Assembly: GCA_964565665.1 (NCBI GenBank)
Contig: CAZMFZ010000078.1
Coordinates: 1 to 18,110 of the forward strand
DNA length: 18,110 bases
DNA from: CAZMFZ01 sp964565665
Lineage (GTDB): Bacteria > Bacteroidota > Bacteroidia > Cytophagales > UBA9547
Direction of reading: 5' to 3'
Within the stretch, counting starts at the first letter, position 1; every line of letters starts with the position of its first letter. The position numbers and the translations under genes are program-made. The notes under the pieces are model-generated. The model saw only the letters and a list, made by a program, of their open reading frames with translations. It was not told the origin of the DNA and did not search any database. This document shows positions 7,003 to 13,741 of this stretch, in pieces.

Positions 7003-8979
7003 CTAAAAATTTACCAATTCGTTTAGTTTCTCCTTTAATCTTGATTTTGCTAAAAAATTTTCTTCTAAACTTGATGAAAAAGGCACTGGAGTATCTAGGC
7101 TCCCTAATCGAAGTACAGGAGCATCAAGATGTGAAAATAAGTTTTCTCCAATCCAAGCTGCAATTTCTGCACTTATGCTTCCTGTTGTAGTATCTTCATT
7201 CAGAATTAGTACTCTTCCTGTTTTCTTCACAGATGAGGCTACTGTTTCTTTGTCCCAAGGCAAAAGGGTACGCAAATCTACAATTTCGGCATCAATACCG
7301 AGTTCCTCTATCGCATCTGAAGCCCAAATTATCCCAAGCCCATAGCTTACAATTGTTAGATCACTTCCCTCTTTCATAATAACAGCTTTGCCAATTGGTA
7401 AAGTATAATATTGAGTTGGGACATCTGATTTTATGCTTCTATACAAAGCTTTATGCTCAAAAAACAATACCGGATTTGGGTCTTCAATGGCTGCACAAAG
7501 CAAACCCTTGGCATCGAAAGCATTGGAAGGATACACAATTTTCAATCCTGGCACATTGAAAAACCAAGCCTCTGTGGATTGCGAATGAAACGGACCTCCA
7601 CCTGTACTTGCACCTGTGGGCAAGCGAACGACCACATCAGCATTTTGCCCCCAACGGTAGTGTGATTTGGCTAAGTTATTTACAATTTGGTTGAATCCAC
7701 AAGTTACAAAATCGGCAAATTGCATTTCTACCATAGTTTTAAACCCTTTGATAGAAAGCCCCAAAGCTGCACCCAACACAGCTGATTCGCACAAAGGTGT
7801 ATTACGTACCTTGTCTGTGCCAAATTGTGATGCCAAACCTTCTGTTGCTTTGAAAACGCCACCATAGCCTGCTATATCCTGTCCCATCAAAACCAGATTT
7901 TCGTACCGTTCCATGCTTTGCAATAATGCTTCCGAGATAGCATCGATAAAACGTTTTTCAGAAGTATCGCTTAAATCAGGGTTATTTTCCTCAGGTTCAG
8001 CAATCGCATACACATCTTGTAATTCAATATGTTCGTTTGCAAAAGGCAACGTCTCAGCCTGCACTTTCTCAATTGCACTTTCTATTTCTTCATCAATTTG
8101 TGCCTTGATGTGTGCTATTTCTGTATTATCTAAAATGAAATTTTCAACCAAATATTGTTCGTAATTTCTAATCGGGTCTTTTGCTGACCATTTTTCAAGC
8201 AATTCATCAGGAACATATTTTGTGCCTGACGCTTCTTCATGCCCACGCATTCTGAAAGTCAAAGCTTCCACCAATACTGGGCGGGGATTTGCACGCAAAC
8301 TTTTTGCCAATTGCGATACTACATCATATACTTCCAAAATATTGTTGCCATCAATCTGCAAAGCATCCATGCCATAGCCAGGAGCTTTGTCGATCAAATT
8401 ATAACACTTGAATTGCTCTGAATTTGGTGTAGAAAGTGCATAACCATTGTTTTCAATGATAAAAATAATGGGCAGACTCCATACTGCGGCCAAGTTCATA
8501 GCTTCATGAAAATCTCCTTCGCTGGTAGCTCCATCTCCACAAAAGGCTACTGATAGTTTACTTTCACCATTCAATTTATGAGCCAATGCAACTCCCTCAG
8601 CCACAGGCAAATGTGCTGCCATGTGGGAAATCATTGCTCCAATTTTATATTCTTTTGAGCCAAAATGAAAAGAGCGATCTCGCCCCTTAGTAAAGCCCGA
8701 TAATTTTCCTTGCCACTGGGCAAAAAGCTTTTCCAAAGCAATGCCTCTTGAGGTAAATACTCCCAAATTTCTGTGAGAAGGAAAAAGCCATTCATCTGCA
8801 TCAATTGCCATAGCTACGCCAACAGAAATTGCCTCTTGGCCATAAGCTGAAAACCATTTGCTGATTTTGCCTTGCCTGAGCAGCAACAACATTTTCTCTT
8901 CAATTAGGCGTGGCAATAAAAGCCCTTTGTAAAGTTTTATTAGGGTGTCATCAGAATAATTTTTTCGACTGAAATTCAT
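7003..8979 (-). CDS. Fused E1 alpha/beta subunit of a 2-oxoacid (branched-chain type) dehydrogenase
   Basis: A 658-residue thiamine-diphosphate enzyme carrying the alpha part (about 1-325) and beta part (about 343-658) of E1 in one chain. It decarboxylates a 2-oxoacid, probably a branched-chain one or pyruvate, and passes the acyl group to the lipoyl domain of E2. The ThDP motif begins GDG at 148-150 and ends ENN at 176-178. The alpha catalytic region includes MISHMAAHLPVAEG (116-129). The beta part has RNTPLCESAVLGAALG (392-407), PTGASTGGGPFHSQSTEAW (454-472) and SLDTPVPFS (627-635). An acidic linker of about 20 residues joins the halves. Single-chain E1 is common in Bacteroidota. No E2 or E3 gene is nearby, so the complex partners must be encoded elsewhere. 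It heads the minus-strand operon. Confidence 0.9.
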   Translation of the reverse strand: MNFSRKNYSDDTLIKLYKGLLLPRLIEEKMLLLLRQGKISKWFSAYGQEAISVGVAMAIDADEWLFPSHRNLGVFTSRGIALEKLFAQWQGKLSGFTKGRDRSFHFGSKEYKIGAMISHMAAHLPVAEGVALAHKLNGESKLSVAFCGDGATSEGDFHEAMNLAAVWSLPIIFIIENNGYALSTPNSEQFKCYNLIDKAPGYGMDALQIDGNNILEVYDVVSQLAKSLRANPRPVLVEALTFRMRGHEEASGTKYVPDELLEKWSAKDPIRNYEQYLVENFILDNTEIAHIKAQIDEEIESAIEKVQAETLPFANEHIELQDVYAIAEPEENNPDLSDTSEKRFIDAISEALLQSMERYENLVLMGQDIAGYGGVFKATEGLASQFGTDKVRNTPLCESAVLGAALGLSIKGFKTMVEMQFADFVTCGFNQIVNNLAKSHYRWGQNADVVVRLPTGASTGGGPFHSQSTEAWFFNVPGLKIVYPSNAFDAKGLLCAAIEDPNPVLFFEHKALYRSIKSDVPTQYYTLPIGKAVIMKEGSDLTIVSYGLGIIWASDAIEELGIDAEIVDLRTLLPWDKETVASSVKKTGRVLILNEDTTTGSISAEIAAWIGENLFSHLDAPVLRLGSLDTPVPFSSSLEENFLAKSRLKEKLNELVNF

Positions 8980-8994
8980 TATATAACTGCTATT

Positions 8995-9043
8995 GCTTTG
9001 TAGTGTAACGCAAAGCTCGTTTTTAAAAAAATATTTTACACTA
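8995..9043 (-). promoter_or_regulatory. Inverted repeats upstream of the E1 gene
   Basis: TAGTGTAA (9001-9008) and TTACACTA (9036-9043) are a perfect 8-bp inverted pair. GCTTTG (8995-9000) and CAAAGC (9011-9016) are a second pair that overlaps the first, so the two RNA hairpins could not form together easily. The block ends 15 bases before the E1 start codon. It could be a repressor operator or a leader structure. No clear TAnnTTTG promoter was found in this gap. Confidence 0.3.
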
Positions 9044-9091
9044 ATGTAGCTAGTTTAAATTGCAAAATCTCGCTTCCAGCAATCCCAAATT

Positions 9092-9472
9092 TCAATATAC
9101 GATTGAAGCGGGAATATTTGGGTGTAATGGATTGGCAATCACTTTTTGCTGTGCCGGATGCACAAGTATATCCATATCTTCCATGGGAATTGCCCCTAGC
9201 AAACATTGGTTGCCCAAAACCATTGCCCCTGTATAGCTAATTCGTCCATTCCAATCTACTTTTATTGGCCCTACATAAGGCAGTTGACGTATAGATCCAT
9301 CGGCAAGCGTTACAGGCCTTTTATCTGATTCCTCTAATTTAAGTTGAATACATTGGCTTTCAGTTATGCATAAATGTAACGCACCAGTATCAACAAGACA
9401 CTCTACAACTAAGGTATCTATTTCATCAAAACGAGGGTTTGATAGTTTAATATATGTTTTTACGATTCCCAT
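9092..9472 (-). CDS. Clan AA (retropepsin-like) aspartic protease
   Basis: A 126-residue single-domain protein. The catalytic signature is LVDTGA at residues 26-31, with the active Asp at 28. The flap-side sequence LADGSIRQLPYVG is at 56-68. The second hydrophobic-glycine segment LLGAIPMEDMDILVHP (91-106) is typical of bacterial clan AA proteases of about 120 residues. Like retroviral proteases it would need to dimerise to build an active site with two Asp. No signal peptide is visible, so it is likely cytoplasmic. It stands alone: the nearest minus-strand gene (E1) begins 112 bases downstream and the upstream 500 bases hold no clear gene. Natural substrates of this family are not known to me. 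Confidence 0.8.
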   Translation of the reverse strand: MGIVKTYIKLSNPRFDEIDTLVVECLVDTGALHLCITESQCIQLKLEESDKRPVTLADGSIRQLPYVGPIKVDWNGRISYTGAMVLGNQCLLGAIPMEDMDILVHPAQQKVIANPLHPNIPASIVY

Positions 9473-9976
9473 GCGTACGGTTTCTAGAAGAAATTAATGT
9501 ATACAACTGTTATAAAATTGCGTTATCATTTGATTAACATTTATGGAATGGTGCAGTGGTTTTTTGAAATTCTAATAAAAATAGGGTGATAAAAATGTTG
9601 TAGTTTGATCGAATTAAGCCATTAGAAGGATAAATGAAACACAGCAATAAAGATAATATTAAAATTTGTTTGATTTGCTTAGAGTCAATCGCATCTTTTA
9701 TAATAAAAGCAGTGAAATTGAACATCAAGTTCATGAAAGCTGCATCTTCTTCCATTGCTTCGTTTAATCTAAGTCATTTGATTATCTATCACATAAATAA
9801 ATACGGAATAATGCAACTGCATTTGTTAAATAATACCGGGTTTATTGTTAATCAATTTCCAAATGTCTTACAATTATGAAATTCAGCATAATATATGTTG
9901 AAAAAAGTATAATATTTCCTACTTTCGAATCATATAAAACAATACTTTTAAGGAAAAATCAGGCGTTTTACCTCAC
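9473..9976. other. Intergenic stretch of about 500 bases without a convincing gene
   Basis: Very AT-rich sequence between the protease and ABC ATPase genes. Short open frames exist on both strands (about 70-80 codons), but their translations are dominated by Ile, Asn, Phe and Lys and show no recognisable motif. A promoter-like site sits near the right end (9898-9927). No stable hairpin or repeat was noticed. Confidence 0.5.
9898..9927 (+). promoter_or_regulatory. Candidate promoter for the ABC ATPase/permease pair
   Basis: TTG at 9898-9900, 19 bases, then TACTTTCG at 9920-9927, one base off TAnnTTTG. The leader to the ATG at 9977 would be roughly 40-45 bases. Pattern match only. Confidence 0.35.
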
Positions 9977-10615
9977 ATGCTCACCCTCACAAATTTTAAA
10001 AAAGAATACGCAGGCTATTTGGCCATTGAAATCTCTAGTTTGCAGTTTGAAAAAGGCATCTATTGGATAAAAGGAGCCAATGGTTCAGGAAAATCTACCC
10101 TTTTCAAATCTATTGCTGGGTTGCAACCATTTGATGGAAACATTGTGCTAAATGAAAATATAGACCAACGTAAAATGCCTGTAATGTATAGAGGGCTAGT
10201 AAACTATGCCGAAGCAGAGCCATTTTACCCCACATATTTAACAGGAATAGATTTGATAGATTTTGTAGGTAAGATGAAAAATGCGAAGCCAGAACAAGTT
10301 TCGGATTTGATGCAATATCTTGAAATAGAGTCGTTTACTAAAAATCCAACAGGGAGCTATTCAAGTGGAATGTTAAAAAAATTGTCGTTGGTTTTGGGAT
10401 TTCTAGGTAATCCGGAATTGATAATTCTTGATGAACCACTTATAACTCTTGATGTGGTTGCTACTGAAAAAATAGCCTCTTTAATACAAATATATTATAA
10501 TAAAGGTGTTGGCTTTTTAATCTCATCGCATCAAAGCAAAGAGATGGATACTTTGCCTATTAAGGCCCAATATTTAGTTGAAAATCAAACGATTAAACAC
10601 ATAAGCCAACCTTGA
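9977..10615 (+). CDS. ABC transporter ATP-binding protein
   Basis: A 212-residue ATPase that would power transport by the membrane protein encoded directly after it. Walker A is GANGSGKST (33-41), the signature loop is a degenerate YSSGM (128-132) where LSGGQ is usual, Walker B is LIILDEP (148-154), and the switch His is in SSH (183-185). The length is that of a minimal ABC-2 type ATPase domain. The last bases overlap the start of the permease gene (TTGA, 10612-10615), indicating translational coupling. The ATG at 9977 gives a standard N-terminus for the family. A 64-codon frame at 9876-10070 overlaps it and is a shadow. Confidence 0.9.
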   Translation: MLTLTNFKKEYAGYLAIEISSLQFEKGIYWIKGANGSGKSTLFKSIAGLQPFDGNIVLNENIDQRKMPVMYRGLVNYAEAEPFYPTYLTGIDLIDFVGKMKNAKPEQVSDLMQYLEIESFTKNPTGSYSSGMLKKLSLVLGFLGNPELIILDEPLITLDVVATEKIASLIQIYYNKGVGFLISSHQSKEMDTLPIKAQYLVENQTIKHISQP

Positions 10616-11718
10616 GAATACTAATTTCAATCCTTTCTAAAACTGTAGTTCGCTCTTTCTACAAGGAATTTGCACTGTTTTTTCTTATCGGGCTTTATAT
10701 CTGTTTTGGTTTATTTAAAAGTAGCGACCATATTTTTTTAAATACTTTTATATTATCCTCAAGTCTGTTAATCAGCCTCTATTTCCTGATGTGGACGCTT
10801 TACAACATACTGATTATCAGTTTTTTTACTCGTTTTTTACGAAAGAGAGAGAATATATTTTTGTACCATTTATCTATTTCAAAAAAGGCCTCTCTTTATT
10901 TGGCACTCTTCTTTATTCATTTATATCTCTTTGCACCTGCTATTGCTTATGCGGTATTTGTGAGTGGGATGGCGGTAAACTTAGCTTTTTACAATCAGTT
11001 GATTTATATTCTATTGTTTGTAATTGTATCGGGAATATACCCAGTTTTGATTTATAAAAAAGCCATTTCCAGCCCAGATATTAGCCTTTCAAATGCTGCT
11101 TTTCTTGTATTAAATTTTCGATTTAAAAAACCATACTTCAGCTTTTTCTTTTTCCACTTATTTGAAAATGAATGGCTTAAACTGCTGATTTCAAAGGGGT
11201 TGTCTGCAATATTACTTTTGGGATTGGTACAGATTTTACAAACAGATAATGATGATATAAGGCCACTATTAGTAGTCGTATTAATGGGGTTTTTGCCCAA
11301 TTTTGCATTGGTTGGCTCCTATTATAGTTTTGAAAATGTAAACCTTTTATGGTTTAGGAACCTGCCTATACTGCGGCATAAAAAATGGTTGATGGCCGTG
11401 GCTATATTCGCCATACTATTGCTTCCAGAATTGTTTCTTTTATATAGGTATGCTTGGGATACTTTGCCTATATATGTACCTATTTACGGCTATTTATTCG
11501 GAGTTAGTTTGATGAGCTTATATTACAGTGGTCTATACTTAAAAATAGCAGCAGAAGAGCGATTTTCAAACTTGATATTCATAATCGCTATTTTTTGTTT
11601 TTTAGCTATTCTATTTAAAATCAATGTGTTAGCAATAATATTTTTAGTATTTTTTACCTCTATCATTACGTTTTTCACTCAATACTATCACTATGAATTG
11701 GTAGTAAAAAATGAATAA
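10612..11718 (+). CDS. ABC transporter permease-like membrane protein
   Basis: A 368-residue, very hydrophobic protein with roughly ten predicted membrane segments (for example about 20-36, 42-60, 93-118, 128-146, 190-207, 217-235, 261-277, 287-305, 318-335 and 338-355). It starts at a TTG that overlaps the stop of the ATPase gene by four bases; the first in-frame ATG would lose the first 59 residues and at least one membrane segment. A basic cytoplasmic stretch with RFLRKRENIF (74-83) could contact the ATPase. No family-level motif is recognised, so assignment rests on the pairing. Its stop is 8 bases from the convergent MerR gene stop with no terminator between, so the two transcripts probably overlap. 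Confidence 0.75.
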   Translation: MRILISILSKTVVRSFYKEFALFFLIGLYICFGLFKSSDHIFLNTFILSSSLLISLYFLMWTLYNILIISFFTRFLRKRENIFLYHLSISKKASLYLALFFIHLYLFAPAIAYAVFVSGMAVNLAFYNQLIYILLFVIVSGIYPVLIYKKAISSPDISLSNAAFLVLNFRFKKPYFSFFFFHLFENEWLKLLISKGLSAILLLGLVQILQTDNDDIRPLLVVVLMGFLPNFALVGSYYSFENVNLLWFRNLPILRHKKWLMAVAIFAILLLPELFLLYRYAWDTLPIYVPIYGYLFGVSLMSLYYSGLYLKIAAEERFSNLIFIIAIFCFLAILFKINVLAIIFLVFFTSIITFFTQYYHYELVVKNE

Positions 11719-11726
11719 ATTTAAAT

Positions 11727-12608
11727 TCAACTTTCTTCAACGAACTCCATCAAATCGCTTACTTTGTTTAAAATTACCACATTTTGTGGGGAATCTAAAT
11801 CTTGCCCTATTACTTGAAATCCTGATAATAAAATTTTGGTATCGGTAAATGTTTCACTCAGTTTTTTGATGAATTTTTGAATTTCTGCTTGCCCAGGCAC
11901 ACTTGTGAGTACCGACACAATAAAATCAGGCTTATGGTCTTTATAGGTAGCTATCAAATGGTCAAAAGGCAAAGATTGCCCTAAATAAATAGATTTTTGC
12001 TGGCGAGATTTTATAATGTAGTGTGTAAATAATAGGCTCAATTCATGCAATTCACCTTCAGCCAGAAATAACAAGTATTTTTTAGCATTTAGTTTGGGTG
12101 TGCTATATTGCCCGTCAATAGCTACAATTAACTTTTGGCGTATCAGGTTTGACATAAAATGCTCTTGTGCCGGATTTATAGACCCCGTTTGCCACATCAG
12201 CCCAACCTTGGTGAGAAAAGGATGAATGATATTTATCATCGTTTTTTCAAGCCCAAATTGTAAAATATTCCTCGCCATCACTTTCTCGAATCGGTTTTCA
12301 TCAATATCAATCATGGCCAATGTAAGAGCATGAATTTGATCGGGGTATTTAGAGTTTTTATCTGTAAGCATCACTACCTCCTGATATAGCTGGTCGGCCG
12401 ACATATTGGCTATTTTCGAGATTTTATAGCCATTTTGGTTTAGAAGGGAGATATTGAGTAGCAATTTCAAATCTTCACTATTGTATTTTCTGATATTAGT
12501 ATCGGTGCGTTCGGGAGCTATAATATTGTACCGTTGCTCCCAAATACGCAATGTATGAGCTTTTATGCCCGATAAAACTTCCAAATCTTTAATAGAATAT
12601 TCACTCAT
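11727..12608 (-). CDS. MerR-family regulator with B12-binding domain (CarH/LitR-like)
   Basis: A 293-residue regulator. Residues 1-70 form a MerR winged helix with the family signature TLRIWEQRYNIIAPERT (19-35). Residues 95-170 are a helical cap with MWQTGSINPAQEHFMS (138-153): W139, E149 and H150 have the same spacing as the Trp, Glu and His that contact adenosylcobalamin in CarH. The C-terminal Rossmann-like B12 domain has EGELHEL (184-190), with H188 at the position of the lower-ligand His, plus YLGQSLP (208-214) and LLSGF (260-264). CarH and LitR proteins repress carotenoid or stress genes in the dark and release DNA on light-driven cobalamin breakdown. No carotenoid gene is in the window, so the targets are unknown. 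A 10-base palindrome AACAATTGTT (12617-12626) lies just upstream of the start. Confidence 0.88.
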   Translation of the reverse strand: MSEYSIKDLEVLSGIKAHTLRIWEQRYNIIAPERTDTNIRKYNSEDLKLLLNISLLNQNGYKISKIANMSADQLYQEVVMLTDKNSKYPDQIHALTLAMIDIDENRFEKVMARNILQFGLEKTMINIIHPFLTKVGLMWQTGSINPAQEHFMSNLIRQKLIVAIDGQYSTPKLNAKKYLLFLAEGELHELSLLFTHYIIKSRQQKSIYLGQSLPFDHLIATYKDHKPDFIVSVLTSVPGQAEIQKFIKKLSETFTDTKILLSGFQVIGQDLDSPQNVVILNKVSDLMEFVEES

Positions 12609-12647
12609 GCTCTTTCAACAATTGTTACCCTTAATTGTTTTAAGGAC

Positions 12648-12700
12648 ATAATAAAACCCTTGACTTATTAAAATATGCCAAGGGTTTAAATTTTTATTTA
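12648..12700 (-). terminator. Hairpin terminator after the DUF3137 gene
   Basis: AAACCCTTG (12654-12662) and CAAGGGTTT (12679-12687) form a 9-bp stem. On the minus strand it is followed by a T-rich run (TTTTATTATG), ending transcripts from the DUF3137 gene before the MerR gene. The other side is also T-rich on the plus strand, so it could work both ways. Confidence 0.7.
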
Positions 12701-12711
12701 TTTAAATACTG

Positions 12712-13620
12712 CTAGTTATGTTCTTTTGTAAGCCCTTCTAGGAATACAATAGGGAAAAATAAATCATCAAAATAGCCTTTGATTTTATCGTAATTCATCA
12801 TCGATTGAAAAATGGTAGGTTCGAATAAATCTTCATCGTGGTAAACAGCAAAATATACCTTATTACCTACAAAAGAGAGCATGAATTCATTATGAATATC
12901 GTGCTGTATTTCCAATAAGGAGTTGATAACTGCCTGAGTAAGTGTGTTTTTAATGTCCTCTTTACCTTTTGCAATCCTAATGTAAAACAGCTTATCGAAA
13001 AGGCTGTTGCCAATTTCATAGTCTTCTTCACCTTCAGGGAAAGGAACGCCAACCGTGGAAAGCACTACATTGGTAGAGAAATTTCGGTCAAATTCTGCCA
13101 CAAAAAATAAACCCCGAAATTGGTATTTGTTACTGGCCACTTTTTGATCTTCTTTTGATTTGTATTCAGCTAAAAATTCTGAAAATTGAATGCTTACATT
13201 GTTTAATTTTCCCGCCACGTGATCATCGCCATACACAACTGTATTTTTATTTTTGAAAAAATCTGAGTTGTCATATTCTGCATCATCTACTTTATTAAGG
13301 TTGTCATATTCTAAGGATGGATTTATGTATTTAATTATTTTGCCAATAATTTTCTTTTTAAAATTCTTATAGAAATAAGTATCCCCCAATAAATAGTTTA
13401 TAAATATAGGTGGTGCTATAAGTAAAATGATAGCTGGAATCAGAAATAGCTCTTGCTTTGTTTCAATATATACAAATATTGAAGTTGGAATCAATACCAG
13501 AGGCAACACGCCTGACAACACTAATTGAAGCAGTATTGATTTTCTGTCTTTTTCGGTATAAACCAATGAATGAACCAAATCATCCTTATAAAAATGTTTA
13601 AATTCTTCTTCGCGTACCAT
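12712..13620 (-). CDS. DUF3137-type membrane protein
   Basis: A 302-residue protein with a short cytoplasmic N-terminus, two membrane segments (about 29-51 and 57-79) and a soluble C-terminal region of about 220 residues. The patch YQFRGLFFVAEFDRNF near residues 166-181, followed by a short strand and a Val-rich segment, resembles the DUF3137 domain, where FxGLFFxADFNKxF is typical. The role of DUF3137 proteins is not established. It has its own promoter-like site and a terminator, so it is probably a single-gene transcript. Confidence 0.7.
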   Translation of the reverse strand: MVREEEFKHFYKDDLVHSLVYTEKDRKSILLQLVLSGVLPLVLIPTSIFVYIETKQELFLIPAIILLIAPPIFINYLLGDTYFYKNFKKKIIGKIIKYINPSLEYDNLNKVDDAEYDNSDFFKNKNTVVYGDDHVAGKLNNVSIQFSEFLAEYKSKEDQKVASNKYQFRGLFFVAEFDRNFSTNVVLSTVGVPFPEGEEDYEIGNSLFDKLFYIRIAKGKEDIKNTLTQAVINSLLEIQHDIHNEFMLSFVGNKVYFAVYHDEDLFEPTIFQSMMNYDKIKGYFDDLFFPIVFLEGLTKEHN

Positions 13621-13664
13621 AAATTTTGGACTAGTTTATTAGTATTAATAGAAACCTACTCAAA

Positions 13665-13694
13665 CAAAGTTATGTTTAAATTCTAAATTACAAA
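13665..13694 (-). promoter_or_regulatory. Bacteroidota-type promoter for the DUF3137 gene
   Basis: On the minus strand, TTTG (13694-13691), 18 bases, then TAACTTTG (13672-13665) matches the TTTG / TAnnTTTG consensus exactly. The leader to the ATG at 13620 would be about 40 bases. This is the best promoter match in the window. Confidence 0.65.
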
Positions 13695-13709
13695 GAATGT
13701 ATAAAGTTT

Positions 13710-13728
13710 TAGGTGAATAATTTACCTA
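13710..13728. promoter_or_regulatory. Imperfect 19-base palindrome before the ABC exporter gene
   Basis: TAGGTGAATAATTTACCTA has 8 of 9 complementary positions around a central A and ends 13 bases before the ATG at 13742. Size and position fit a dimeric repressor site, but an AT-rich chance palindrome is possible. Confidence 0.3.
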
Positions 13729-13741
13729 ATTTTACAGTATT

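Noticed and set aside
8995..9043. H-type RNA pseudoknot formed by both inverted repeats together
   Set aside because: The connecting loops of 0 and 2 bases cannot span stems of 8 and 6 base pairs, so the stems would have to be alternatives.
9534..9879. Two short overlapping frames (minus 73 codons, plus 81 codons) in the 500-base gap
   Set aside because: The compositions are what AT-rich noncoding DNA gives by chance; no motif, and neither has convincing start-region signals.
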